This document shows, piece by piece, positions 27,192 to 35,664 of a DNA stretch of 40,990 nucleotides. The first letter of the stretch is position 1, and each line of letters begins with the position of its first letter. This DNA comes from an uncultured Bacteroidales bacterium. Its GTDB lineage: Bacteria; Bacteroidota; Bacteroidia; Bacteroidales; F082. The position numbers and the translations under genes were made by a program. Under the pieces are notes generated by a model. That model did no database searches. It was not told where the DNA came from and saw only the letters and a program-made list of their open reading frames with translations. The stretch lies in contig CAMVCZ010000025.1 in assembly GCA_947166105.1 (NCBI GenBank), positions 1 to 40,990 on the forward strand. The letters run 5' to 3'.

Positions 27192-28643
27192 TCATTCCGC
27201 ATGACGCGATTCCCAAAAATCCGCCCCCTTCGCGCCAATCTCCTTCGGGTCGAAAACAGGTTCCTTGCCTTCCTTTTTCTGCCTTTCGTAGGATTTCAAC
27301 GCCTTGAATGCCTGGCGCGAAAGCAGCAAAATCACGATGATGTTCACCCAAGCCATGGTGCCCACGCCGATGTCGCCGAGGTCCCACATCGCCTTGGCCT
27401 CATGCAAAGAACCAAAAAACACCATACCGACCACACCGATACGCAGCACCCAAATCAAAACATGTTCCAATTTGCCCTTGCCAAAAAGATAGACAAGATT
27501 GGTTTCCGCATAGTAATAATACGCCATGATGGTCGTGAAAGCAAAGAAAAACAGGGCGTATGACACGACCACACCGCCAAAATGGTTCCCCAGCAGGGTA
27601 CTCAAGGCAGCGGTGGTATAGCTGACATCGGGAGCACCCAATTTTACACCCTCAGCAGCAACAAGGATGTTGCCCGAAGCATCGAAAACATTGTAGGTCT
27701 TGCAGGCTAAAATCATCACGGCGGTGGCGGTGCATACCAATAAGGTGTCGATATACACCGAAAACGCCTGCACCAGTCCCTGCTTGACGGGATGCGACAC
27801 CTTGGCCGCGCCTGCCACGATGGCACCCGTGCCTTGGCCCGCCTCGTTGCTGTAGATGCCGCGCTTCACGCCCCACGCGATGGTCGAGCCGAGGATGCCG
27901 CCCAAAGCCTCATTCATGCCAAACGCGCTTCGTATCATGTCCATGAACACGTCAGGCACTTCGCGGATATGGAAAGCCAACACGACAAGCGAGAGCAGCA
28001 CATACAACACCGCCATAAACGGTGCCACGATTTGCGCCACGTTGGCGATACGCTTCACGCCACCCATCACCACCAAGCCGATGAGCACGGCGACAACAGC
28101 GCCAATCCATACCGCATCGATATGATAGGTGTTGGCAAACGACATCGCGATGCCGTTGGACTGCACCGGCGGCAAGAAAAAGCCCGTGGCCAATACCGCA
28201 CACACGGCAAAAACCATAGCCAACCACTTGCTTTTCAACCCTTTCTCGATGTAATATGCCGGTCCGCCACGAAACTGGCCTTTGTGCTCCTCCTTATAAA
28301 TTTGCGCCAAGGTAGCCTCGGCAAAGGCCGAACCTGCACCCAAGAAAGCGATAATCCACATCCAGACGATGGCACCCGGGCCGCCGTAGCCGATGGCCGT
28401 GGCCACGCCCACGATGTTGCCCGTGCCCACACGCCCCGAAAGCGCCATCGAAAACGCCTGAAACGAGGAGATGCCCGTCTTCTGCGATTTGTCGGTAGAG
28501 AAAAGCAGCCGCGCCATCTCGCGCAGGCGCCGCACCTGCACGAAGCGCGTCCCGACGGAGAAATAAAGCCCCGCCAAGAGGCAGATGGCCACAAGTGCCG
28601 GACTCCAGACGTAGCCGCTGATTGTTTGAATGAGTTGTTCCAT
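27192..28643 (-). CDS. Sodium:alanine (AGCS/AlsT-type) symporter
   Basis: A 483-residue membrane transporter of the alanine/glycine:cation symporter family, which imports small amino acids with sodium. Diagnostic stretches are ALSGRVGTGNIVGVATAIGY (about 68-87), FAEATLAQIYKEE, FRGGPAYYIEKGL, and GVKRGIYSNEAGQGTGA (about 258-275). About 10-11 membrane segments are visible, and the C-terminus is short and charged. It is transcribed toward mfd with the nested repeat between. The AlbA_2 gene upstream ends 127 bp from its start. Confidence 0.93.
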   Translation of the reverse strand: MEQLIQTISGYVWSPALVAICLLAGLYFSVGTRFVQVRRLREMARLLFSTDKSQKTGISSFQAFSMALSGRVGTGNIVGVATAIGYGGPGAIVWMWIIAFLGAGSAFAEATLAQIYKEEHKGQFRGGPAYYIEKGLKSKWLAMVFAVCAVLATGFFLPPVQSNGIAMSFANTYHIDAVWIGAVVAVLIGLVVMGGVKRIANVAQIVAPFMAVLYVLLSLVVLAFHIREVPDVFMDMIRSAFGMNEALGGILGSTIAWGVKRGIYSNEAGQGTGAIVAGAAKVSHPVKQGLVQAFSVYIDTLLVCTATAVMILACKTYNVFDASGNILVAAEGVKLGAPDVSYTTAALSTLLGNHFGGVVVSYALFFFAFTTIMAYYYYAETNLVYLFGKGKLEHVLIWVLRIGVVGMVFFGSLHEAKAMWDLGDIGVGTMAWVNIIVILLLSRQAFKALKSYERQKKEGKEPVFDPKEIGAKGADFWESRHAE

Positions 28644-28664
28644 AGTGAGTATTTTATAATTGCA

Positions 28665-28787
28665 TTTCGACTAAACTTCGACTAAATTTTAACCTATTAA
28701 CATTAAATTAAACGATTGATTAATAGTATATTGAAAATAAATTTCGTATTCAAGTTCGACTAAGACAGGGCTAAACTTCGACTAAAA
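28665..28787. repeat. Four copies of TTCGACTAA around the symporter upstream region
   Basis: TTCGACTAAA at 28666 and 28677 (11-nt spacing), TTCGACTAAG at 28755 and TTCGACTAAA at 28777. The last copy covers the stop region of the AlbA_2 gene. The stretch between them (28690-28750) is very AT-rich and holds no gene. They could be operator sites for the symporter gene or remnants of a short repeat. Confidence 0.5.
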
Positions 28788-30435
28788 CCCACTTCTTTTT
28801 CTCCGACAGCCTAATAATCCCTTCTTTTTTCAAGCCAGACAATAAATTCCCGATTTTCCTAATCTTTTGTTCATCGCTCAACACGTCTGACAATTTGGAT
28901 TGGAGCAGCGTGTTCAGCTCGGCTCTCGTCGCGCCACCAAAAGAACGCAAATATGAAACAATCATTTTCTTGAAATGCTGATCATTGAAACTCTTGTTTT
29001 TGATGTATTCCATCTTCAACTCATTATTGTCTGAAGTCTTTGCAGCGTACTCCGACAAAAACAAGTTGGGGTAACGGCCTTCAATGAGATGCAATTTGCG
29101 CAGACGCGCAACCTCTTCTTTGCCAATCACCTCGTGCTTTTGCACTGCATCAAGTGCAATACAATCACCAAGCGACAAGTCAGGATTGGCCTTCAACAGC
29201 CGATAATACCTCTCATCAATGATTCTGCCATAGATTTTCACGGTAACCTCCCTTTTTTCCTCATCGATATAAAAATCAGGCATTGGAAAGAACCTTTTCC
29301 TCTGCTCGGTAAAAACCTTCCGAATCCCCCGCCCTATAGTGTCAATCATATTGAAATTAACCATCCCTTGGCATAAGGCATGGTTGCGATAGAATTTTTG
29401 CGGACCTACTTGTTCAATGGCATTTTGAACCGTGCCTGGCAGAAAAGAACCACCGTTTGAGAATGTCACCGAATCAGGCGACTCAACCATTGTAATCCGC
29501 TCTTGCATCATGTAGTCCTGATGGGCAATACAGTTGTGGAGAATCTCACGAATACTATACTCATCGTATTGTTTAACGACGTCAGGAAACAGTGTTCCGC
29601 CCGGCATAATGCGTTGGTTAAGGTTGCGGATTTTTGCGAGTGCTTCGTCCACGGTCAACAAAAAAGGAATGGAAAAATGTTCGTAGTCCTGCTTTTCGCC
29701 ATGCCCATCCACGAGCACCCAAGTGATGTTCGCAATTGCAGGAGAAATAAGATGGGCAGAAGTAGGCTTCCCAAGCAACAGAACGGCTGAATTGGTCAAA
29801 TGCCCCTTGACGACAACGCCAGCCCTTCCCAAAAGCTCCATGTCGTCCCAAGCGTCAACCTCATTGGCAAGGCGAGGATGAACCGCCTTGAATTCTTCAC
29901 GAGCCTTTTTCAAAGCCAAAGGTTCCAAGTCCTCTATTGTGGCCTCTTCTGCGATTTGCCTCGACCAATCCTCATCTATCGTCTGTCTGCGGATTTCGTC
30001 ATACTTGTTCATATCCAAGGCCACCAAACTCTCGCCTCGTCGACCATAGAAATGACCCTGCCACGCAACGGGAATGCCGCGAGATGCCGGAGGGATTTGG
30101 AACAACAAAACGCGCTTGCCTTCTTCCTCCAGTTCAAATATCTCGCGGAATGTATTGCATCCCGTAGTGTGTTGTGCCAAATCATGCTTCAGTTTTTGAA
30201 GGCTTTTCGCTCCGTTCTTGTATGTAGTCCCTACAACTTCCCGACTCTTATCGTGGACACCGAACACCAACCATGCAAAATCCTTTTTTCGCAGATTGGC
30301 CTCGTTGCTCAACGCGGAGAAATACTTGCCTAAATCATCGAAATCAAAGCCGTTTTCCGCCTTCTTGAACTCCACCACCTCATTCTCACAATGATAACGA
30401 AGCATTTCGAATATTGTTTGTATGGGTTGCCTCAT
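28771..30435 (-). CDS. AlbA_2/Schlafen-type ATP-binding protein
   Basis: A 554-residue protein. The N-terminal AlbA_2 (Schlafen-like) domain (about 1-130) has ENEVVEFKKAENGF and FAWLVFGVHDKS. A helical and HATPase-like region (about 200-400) includes SIREILHNCIAHQDY and NGGSFLPGTV. A C-terminal winged-helix part (about 490-554) ends the protein. Such proteins are often annotated as putative transcriptional regulators or RecG-related helicases, though they have no helicase motifs. The ATG at 30435 is preferred; the longer frame adds 19 residues with no family match. It follows the TIR gene by 60 bp on the same strand and may be cotranscribed. It is the intact counterpart of the fragment at 4717-5454. 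Confidence 0.85.
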   Translation of the reverse strand: MRQPIQTIFEMLRYHCENEVVEFKKAENGFDFDDLGKYFSALSNEANLRKKDFAWLVFGVHDKSREVVGTTYKNGAKSLQKLKHDLAQHTTGCNTFREIFELEEEGKRVLLFQIPPASRGIPVAWQGHFYGRRGESLVALDMNKYDEIRRQTIDEDWSRQIAEEATIEDLEPLALKKAREEFKAVHPRLANEVDAWDDMELLGRAGVVVKGHLTNSAVLLLGKPTSAHLISPAIANITWVLVDGHGEKQDYEHFSIPFLLTVDEALAKIRNLNQRIMPGGTLFPDVVKQYDEYSIREILHNCIAHQDYMMQERITMVESPDSVTFSNGGSFLPGTVQNAIEQVGPQKFYRNHALCQGMVNFNMIDTIGRGIRKVFTEQRKRFFPMPDFYIDEEKREVTVKIYGRIIDERYYRLLKANPDLSLGDCIALDAVQKHEVIGKEEVARLRKLHLIEGRYPNLFLSEYAAKTSDNNELKMEYIKNKSFNDQHFKKMIVSYLRSFGGATRAELNTLLQSKLSDVLSDEQKIRKIGNLLSGLKKEGIIRLSEKKKWVLVEV

Positions 30436-30495
30436 GTAAAATCGTCGTTTTGATTTGAAGGGTCTAAGATAGGGATTATTGGAAGCTAACACATT

Positions 30496-31785
30496 TTATA
30501 TGACAACTCCACTTGGTGAATAATACTCTACCACTCCTCCTTTTGTTGCAACAAAAACTCCATCTTCTTTCACCTCAATACGGTCATATTGCACAGGAAT
30601 AAAGATTTTTTTCTTTACAAATACACCTTTTTTCCCATTTTTCTCAATAATGAACACCTTGGTATCCAAACGAGCAATGTCATCATATTCGACTGGTAAT
30701 ATCACCTTGCATAAATACTTCTTTGCCAATCCTAGTTTTTCACGAGTGGCAATACGGGCAATTCCTCCTTCACACTGCTCAATGAAATAGGTCCTTTTGA
30801 AATCTATGCGTTTTTTAAAGAGTAGCACAATGCCCCATATGAGCAAACGAAAGAGGAATACAGCTGTAGATGATGCAACAGGCATGACCATCCAGCACCA
30901 AAATGGGAGTTGGTAAATCATACAAGCCACCGAAGTGAGCACAGATTGAAATAAGGGGAAGAATAACCACAACCATTTGTTATTTTTCTTTTTCACCCAC
31001 CTATACAACAAAAAACCTATTAAAAAAGCAAAAATGAATATTCCAATAGTCCATAGTGTTATTGCTCCACTTTGTGGTATTGGCATAGTTTCCTTAAAAC
31101 ACATAACAATACATATTCCTAGTATAGGAAAAACCATTCCAACCGTCCCTCCCACAAATATTAGTGCATATAACAATACAGGCAGCAATAGCCATACCCA
31201 TAAAGGAACATACCATTTTTTCGGGTTTAAGATGAACTTCGCATTAGGATACTTGTCAACAACAAGATTTGAAGACGAATAATTCCCACTTGTTGGTTTT
31301 TGTGAAATTGGTGTCGTAGTTCGTTGGCTTTGAGATAGAGCACCTTGAACCTTGGCACTGGTTGTTTGCCCCAAAGATTTGAGACCTAATAGCCTCGCCA
31401 CGCTGTCAAGCAACTGTCCAAAATAATTTTCAGGATTGGGGAAAGCGTCAATCCAGTTTAGATTTTTCAAATAGTATTTCTTGGCTCCCGTCATTTCAGT
31501 ATCTACCACACGATAAGTCAAAATCGGCATCTGGTTTTCAGAGGCAAGCTCAATTTCACGGTCGGTTTGCGATGAGATATTAAAAGAGCGAGAAAAAACA
31601 ACTACCATCATTGCACTCGCATCAATTGCTTCCGTTATAGCCGTTGCCCAAACTACGCCACGAGGAATATCTCTATAAGCCACAAAACAGCGATAGCCAT
31701 TGCGCTCCAAATAACCGCAAACACCTTCCACAACCTTTTGGTCTTCAGAAGAATAACTGATAAAAACATCGTATCTATTTTCCAT
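30496..31785 (-). CDS. TIR domain protein with membrane helices and WG-like C-terminus
   Basis: A 429-residue protein. The N-terminal TIR domain (about 1-135) has YDVFISYSSEDQ, YRDIPRGVVWATAI and a Glu in SQTDREIELA (Glu77), the position of the catalytic Glu of TIR NADases. A Ser/Thr/Gln-rich linker (about 140-170) leads to about six membrane helices (about 190-345). The last 80 residues resemble degenerate WG repeats (LPVEYDDIARLDTKVFIIEK, then IPVQYDRIE). TIR proteins in bacteria usually deplete NAD or make nucleotide signals in anti-phage defence. Here the membrane and WG-like parts could be the sensor; that is inference. The gene is AT-rich. Confidence 0.85.
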   Translation of the reverse strand: MENRYDVFISYSSEDQKVVEGVCGYLERNGYRCFVAYRDIPRGVVWATAITEAIDASAMMVVVFSRSFNISSQTDREIELASENQMPILTYRVVDTEMTGAKKYYLKNLNWIDAFPNPENYFGQLLDSVARLLGLKSLGQTTSAKVQGALSQSQRTTTPISQKPTSGNYSSSNLVVDKYPNAKFILNPKKWYVPLWVWLLLPVLLYALIFVGGTVGMVFPILGICIVMCFKETMPIPQSGAITLWTIGIFIFAFLIGFLLYRWVKKKNNKWLWLFFPLFQSVLTSVACMIYQLPFWCWMVMPVASSTAVFLFRLLIWGIVLLFKKRIDFKRTYFIEQCEGGIARIATREKLGLAKKYLCKVILPVEYDDIARLDTKVFIIEKNGKKGVFVKKKIFIPVQYDRIEVKEDGVFVATKGGVVEYYSPSGVVI

Positions 31786-31806
31786 ATCAAGTTTTGTTTA
31801 TTGTGG

Positions 31807-31814
31807 CAAAAATA
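31807..31814 (-). promoter_or_regulatory. -7 box of the TIR gene
   Basis: TATTTTTG on the minus strand, perfect match, 21 nt before the ATG at 31785. The TIR gene (and perhaps the AlbA_2 gene after it) is therefore transcribed independently of the phosphoribosyltransferase gene. Confidence 0.7.
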
Positions 31815-31842
31815 GTAAAAATGGTCTCTCTCAAGAGGATTA

Positions 31843-32646
31843 TCACACCACCTCCGCCATCAAATCCTTCCGCCCAAGCAGGCTGAAGATGGTGATTTCG
31901 TTGTCCTCGTTGAGGATGCGGAGCGTTCTCAAAATCTCGTTCAAGGTTGATCCACTGGTGGTTACATCGTCGATAATCAGCACATTCTGCTGGCGGATGG
32001 AGGCGCAAAGTTTTTCGTCGGCTTCAGTAGCAAACTTCAGGAAATCCATCATATACGGACGGAAACGGCTCTTTTTCACATCCTTGGCAATGGTGAAATA
32101 GTCCTTCTGGTGGATGAGGTCAAGCATTTTGTTGATGGACTGCCTCGCCTCCTCTTTCTGCGCCTCGGTGTAACGTGGACGACCGTCTTCAAGCACATCG
32201 TCAAGGTATTGTTCCGTGTAGGCATCCATATCGAAAGAGATGTTGGCGGGCAACGCCTTCACCAATTCCATTTTCCGCAAAGTGGGTTGTGCAAACCTAT
32301 AAATATAGCGCAGCATATACTGGTTGACCTTGCTCGACGACTCGGGCATCACGACAAGGTTGTAATCGTACAAGTTGATTTTCTTGCCGAGGTTATCAAT
32401 GGCGTTTTTGATGAAATCCGTCAAGTCGGGGTTGTCTTGCAGGTTTTTGGCGAACTTCACATAATTAATAAACTCGCCGCGCACATTACTATCCACCTGT
32501 TCCGAAAACTCATAACCATAATAGAAACACCTTCCGAAAGCCTTCACCTGATAGCCGTCGCCCGTCAGGTTGATAATGTCTTCCGTACCATCGTGCTCAA
32601 AATCGAACACAAACATCTGTTTCTCGCTATCGAATGTCACGCCCAT
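31843..32646 (-). CDS. Phosphoribosyltransferase-like protein
   Basis: A 267-residue protein with a type I phosphoribosyltransferase PRPP loop near the C-terminus, VLIIDDVTTSGSTLNEIL (about 222-239). Upstream, YNLVVMPESSSKVNQYMLRY contributes to the fold and KSRFRPYMMDFLKFA precedes the loop. ComF-type proteins share the loop, but there is no Cys-rich zinc module at the N-terminus, so I would not call it ComF. The substrate is unknown. It has its own promoter at 32675-32668. The TIR gene lies 57 bp downstream but has a separate promoter. Confidence 0.75.
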   Translation of the reverse strand: MGVTFDSEKQMFVFDFEHDGTEDIINLTGDGYQVKAFGRCFYYGYEFSEQVDSNVRGEFINYVKFAKNLQDNPDLTDFIKNAIDNLGKKINLYDYNLVVMPESSSKVNQYMLRYIYRFAQPTLRKMELVKALPANISFDMDAYTEQYLDDVLEDGRPRYTEAQKEEARQSINKMLDLIHQKDYFTIAKDVKKSRFRPYMMDFLKFATEADEKLCASIRQQNVLIIDDVTTSGSTLNEILRTLRILNEDNEITIFSLLGRKDLMAEVV

Positions 32647-32667
32647 AGTTTTGCCTTTTTATGAGCG

Positions 32668-32675
32668 CAAAGATA
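32668..32675 (-). promoter_or_regulatory. -7 box of the phosphoribosyltransferase gene
   Basis: TATCTTTG on the minus strand, perfect match, 21 nt before the ATG at 32646. Confidence 0.7.
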
Positions 32676-32684
32676 CATTTTTTC

Positions 32685-32823
32685 TCACAAAACTCTCAAA
32701 AACCCCTCAAAACTTCACAAAAAAGCAAGGCTGCCTACCCAAACGGGTGGCAGATGGAAAGCCGCCGGTTGGCAGGCTTTCCAACGTCAAAATAAGGTTT
32801 TGCAAGTTTTGTAGGTTTTGTGA
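32685..32823. repeat. Inverted repeat element, family B (CAAAA/TTTTG 9-nt units)
   Basis: The left end has four CAAAA-containing units (CACAAAA at 32686, CTCAAAA at 32695 and 32706, CACAAAA at 32716). The right end has three in exact 9-nt steps (TTTTGCAAG, TTTTGTAGG, TTTTGTGAC from 32798). TCACAAAAC and GTTTTGTGA close the element. The centre includes TGCCTACCC/GGGTGGCA and GGAAAGCC/GGCTTTCC pairs. It has the same design as families A and C with a different core, and fills the gap between two minus-strand genes. Confidence 0.75.
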
Positions 32824-32831
32824 CAGAACAA

Positions 32832-34064
32832 TCACCTCGTCAAGCAAGCATCCAAATCCTTCACCAAGGCCTCTTTGTCCAAATGTTGCCCAATGAAGAC
32901 GAGTTTCTGCATACGGTCGCCGTAAGTGTCGTCCCAGTCGCGGCGGAGGGTAGGCTCTCGGTCCATAAAGGCTTCCAACTCGTCAGCGGGCATAGTGGCA
33001 AACCACTGGCCGGCATCGCGCAGTTGCACCTGCTTGCCCGCCTGCTCGAAGATGTAGCAAACGTCGTATTCGTTCTTGAAATAACAAATGCCCTTCACAC
33101 GAATGACGTTCTTCGGCATCTTGCGGGCCACAAACTCATCGAAACGCGCCATATTGAACGGCTGGCGACGGTAATACACAAACGTGCCAATGCCGTATTC
33201 CTCCACCTCGCCGCCTTCGTGGTCGTGGTGATGGTGGTGGTGATGGCCATGCTCGTTCTCGTCGTCGTGATGGTGATGATGCTCGTGCTCATCCTCGTCG
33301 TCCTCGTCGTCCTGATGGTCGTGTTCCTCCTCCACAGCGCCCTCCACTTCCTTGATCCAAGTGGCTGAAGTGGCCACCTTGTCGAAGTCGAACATCTTGG
33401 TATTGAGAATTTTGTCGAAATCAACATCGCCATAGTCGCACTCGATGATTTCGGCGGTGGGCTGCAAGGCGCGGATGATGCTCTTCACGCGGCTCAACTC
33501 CTCAGGCGTGACCTCTGAAGCCTTGTTCAACAAGATGATGTTGCAGAACTCGATTTGCTGGATGACGAGGCTCTCCAAGTCGTCCTCGGCCAGGTTCTTC
33601 TTCATCAAGTCGTCGCCGCAACCAAACTCGCTCTGCATCCGCAGGGCATCCACCACGGTCACGATGCAGTCCAAGATGGGCAAGCCGTCCTTGGTGAGTT
33701 GCCACGCCATTTGCGGGAAAGAGCAAATCGTTTGCGCAATCGGCTCCGGCTCGCAGATGCCGCTGGCCTCGATGACGATGTAGTCGAACTTCTGCATAAC
33801 GATGATTTCGTGCAGCTGTTGGATGAGGTCCATCTTCAAGGTGCAGCAGATGCAGCCGTTTTGGAGGGCAACCAAACTATCATCTTTTTGCCCTACCACG
33901 CCGCCTTTCTCAATCAGGTCGGCATCGATGTTCACTTCACCTATGTCATTGACAATCACGGCAAACTTAATGCCCTTGCGGTTGTTCAATATTTTATTGA
34001 CCACAGTGGTCTTGCCGCTGCCGAGATAGCCGGTGAGCAGCAGTACGGGAATATCTTTCTTCAT
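32832..34064 (-). CDS. CobW/COG0523 family metallochaperone GTPase
   Basis: A 410-residue G3E-family GTPase. Walker A is GYLGSGKTT (about 12-20), the metal-binding motif is NGCICC (about 70-75), and GTP-specificity residues lie in ILLNKASEV. An Asp/Glu/His-rich loop (about 216-265) contains runs such as HEHHHHHDDENEHGHHHHHH. The C-terminal CobW domain follows (about 280-400). The family delivers zinc, cobalt or other metals to client enzymes; the His-rich loop suggests zinc or nickel storage. No Zur-like site was identified. The ATG at 34064 is chosen because a GTG at 34100 would overlap the promoter. Confidence 0.9.
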   Translation of the reverse strand: MKKDIPVLLLTGYLGSGKTTVVNKILNNRKGIKFAVIVNDIGEVNIDADLIEKGGVVGQKDDSLVALQNGCICCTLKMDLIQQLHEIIVMQKFDYIVIEASGICEPEPIAQTICSFPQMAWQLTKDGLPILDCIVTVVDALRMQSEFGCGDDLMKKNLAEDDLESLVIQQIEFCNIILLNKASEVTPEELSRVKSIIRALQPTAEIIECDYGDVDFDKILNTKMFDFDKVATSATWIKEVEGAVEEEHDHQDDEDDEDEHEHHHHHDDENEHGHHHHHHHDHEGGEVEEYGIGTFVYYRRQPFNMARFDEFVARKMPKNVIRVKGICYFKNEYDVCYIFEQAGKQVQLRDAGQWFATMPADELEAFMDREPTLRRDWDDTYGDRMQKLVFIGQHLDKEALVKDLDACLTR

Positions 34065-34089
34065 TTTTCGTGCAGTTTTAAACGAGGCG

Positions 34090-34097
34090 CAAAGATA
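34090..34097 (-). promoter_or_regulatory. -7 box of the CobW GTPase gene
   Basis: TATCTTTG on the minus strand, perfect match, 25 nt before the ATG at 34064. It rules out the longer GTG-started frame. Confidence 0.7.
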
Positions 34098-34112
34098 CAA
34101 ATTTTCAAGATT

Positions 34113-34238
34113 TAACTACGAATTGCACGAATGAATCTAATAGATACGAATGATTAGCCATTGGCAATTCGTATGAATCCGCAGCCTTGGCTGCAAAATT
34201 CAAAATCGACATTCGTTCAATTCGTAAAATTCGTAGTT
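34113..34238. repeat. Inverted repeat element, family C (ACGAAT/ATTCGT 9-nt units)
   Basis: The left end reads in 9-nt steps CTACGAATT, GCACGAATG, AATCTAATA, GATACGAAT (34115-34150). The right end reads ATTCGTTCA, ATTCGTAAA, ATTCGTAGT (34211-34237). AACTACGAAT and ATTCGTAGTT close the element. The centre has GCAATTCGTATGAATCC and a hairpin GCAGCC-ttg-GCTGC. It fills part of the gap between the divergent CobW and AAA ATPase genes. Confidence 0.8.
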
Positions 34239-34250
34239 CCCATATTACAA

Positions 34251-34415
34251 TTTCGCAGTTGGAAATGCTATTTTTATGCAAAATCTCGCAGATGGAAACT
34301 TGATTTTTACATTGATTTTCGCAGATGGAAACTTGATTTTTATATGAAATTTCGCAGATGGAAATGCGATTTTTTTGAAAAATTTCGCAGTTGGAAACTT
34401 GATTTTTTGTAATTT
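34251..34415 (+). repeat. Five tandem 33-bp repeats upstream of the AAA ATPase gene
   Basis: TCGCAG starts at 34253, 34286, 34319, 34352 and 34385, an exact 33-bp period over five units. Each unit is TYTCGCAG(A/T)TGGAAA, then CTTG or TGC(T/G), then ATTTTT and an AT-rich end. There are no unique spacers. The last unit runs into the promoter of the ATPase gene, with its TTG at the -33 position. A frame across the array encodes RRWKLDFY-type repeats, but this follows from 33 being a multiple of three. Confidence 0.9.
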
Positions 34416-34417
34416 TG
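34410..34417 (+). promoter_or_regulatory. -7 box of the AAA ATPase gene
   Basis: TAATTTTG, perfect match, with TTG at 34391 in the last 33-bp repeat as the -33 element. The ATG follows at 34437. Confidence 0.75.
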
Positions 34418-34436
34418 CGGCGTAAAACAAAAAACT

Positions 34437-35642
34437 ATGGAAGACGAAATCATAAAACCCATCATCGACGCTTACCTTATGAGGCTTTCGGCTACCGACC
34501 TGAAATTCAAGCGTTACCTCTATGACAAAATCAACTGGGAAACGAGGCTCATCGGAATAAAAGGCGCTCGCGGAGTCGGGAAAACAACGCTGATGCTGCA
34601 ACACATCAAAGAGCATTTCCCGAAAAAATCAGAAGCCTTGTATGTTTCGTTAGACAACTTGTGGTTCAAGACACACACTTTGGAAGAATTGGTGGCCTAC
34701 GAATATGCCCACGGCGTGACGCACCTGTTTCTCGACGAGGTACACAAATACCCCGACTGGAGCATCAGCATCAAGAACCTATACGACACTTACACAGACC
34801 TTTACATCGTCTATACCGGCAGTTCGATGCTCGAAATCGATTATTCCAAAGTGGATTTGTCGCGACGGCAAACGCTCTACACGCTGCGCGGCCTCTCGCT
34901 GCGCGAATATATGGCATTTGAGGGCGCAATGACCGCCGAACCCATCGCCTTGGACGACCTCTTGGAGCGGCACATCGAAATCGCCTACGACCTGTTCCAG
35001 AAGGCCAAGGTGCTGAAATACTTCTCCGCCTATTTGGAGAATGGCTACTACCCGTTTTACAAAGACGCGAAGAAAGACTACCTGATTCAACTCGCCGAAG
35101 TCGCCAACTTGGTGATTGACACCGATTTGCCCGCCGTAGAGGAAGTCACCTACAGCACCGTGAGGAAGACCAAAACCCTGCTGATGCTGATTGCGCAAAA
35201 CCTCCCGCTGATGCCCAATGTCAACAAACTGACCGTGCAGTTGGACACCAGCCGCGAACTCTGCCTCAAGATGCTCTACGCCCTCGACCGCGCCGAGTTG
35301 ATACAACTTTTGACCGAAAACGTCAAGGACTACAAGCACATCATCACGCCGGAGAAGATTTACCTCAACAACACCAACCTTATGCGGGCTTTGGCTCCGA
35401 GAAGCGAAATCGGCACCGTGAGGGAGACCTTCTTCGCCAACCAAACCTCGGCAGTGGCCACGCTCACGATGCCGAAAAAAGGCGACTTCCTTCTCAACGG
35501 CACAAGCCTGTTTGAGGTGGGCGGACAAGGCAAGAAATTCGACCAAATCAAGGACATCCCGAACAGTTACCTCGCCATCGACGAGACCGAAATAGGCTAC
35601 GGCAACAAGATTCCGCTCTGGATGTTCGGGTTCCTTTATTGA
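34437..35642 (+). CDS. AAA_14/DUF4143 ATPase
   Basis: A 401-residue protein of the widespread AAA_14-DUF4143 family. Walker A is GARGVGKTT (about 44-52), Walker B is THLFLDEVHKYPDW (about 96-109), and YTGSSMLEID is the sensor region. A winged-helix-like segment and the DUF4143 domain (about 200-401) follow, with FEVGGQGKKFDQIKDI near the C-terminus. Members are found in multiple variable copies in Bacteroidota and are suspected of roles in defence or mobile-element biology; no biochemical function is established that I know of. The tandem array directly in front is the striking feature. Confidence 0.9.
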   Translation: MEDEIIKPIIDAYLMRLSATDLKFKRYLYDKINWETRLIGIKGARGVGKTTLMLQHIKEHFPKKSEALYVSLDNLWFKTHTLEELVAYEYAHGVTHLFLDEVHKYPDWSISIKNLYDTYTDLYIVYTGSSMLEIDYSKVDLSRRQTLYTLRGLSLREYMAFEGAMTAEPIALDDLLERHIEIAYDLFQKAKVLKYFSAYLENGYYPFYKDAKKDYLIQLAEVANLVIDTDLPAVEEVTYSTVRKTKTLLMLIAQNLPLMPNVNKLTVQLDTSRELCLKMLYALDRAELIQLLTENVKDYKHIITPEKIYLNNTNLMRALAPRSEIGTVRETFFANQTSAVATLTMPKKGDFLLNGTSLFEVGGQGKKFDQIKDIPNSYLAIDETEIGYGNKIPLWMFGFLY

Positions 35643-35664
35643 TGCGGGACATAGGACTAAAGAC

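Noticed and set aside
28771..30435. RecG-type helicase
   Set aside because: No Walker A or DEAD-type helicase motifs; the domains are AlbA_2, HATPase-like and winged helix.
31843..32646. ComF competence protein
   Set aside because: The PRPP loop is present, but the N-terminal Cys-rich zinc module of ComF is missing.
34161..34412. Small gene encoding RRWKLDFY repeats
   Set aside because: The frame is open only because the repeat length is a multiple of three. It starts inside the family C repeat and has no promoter or family match.
34251..34415. CRISPR array
   Set aside because: The 33-bp period has no unique spacers; the whole unit repeats, so it is a tandem repeat.
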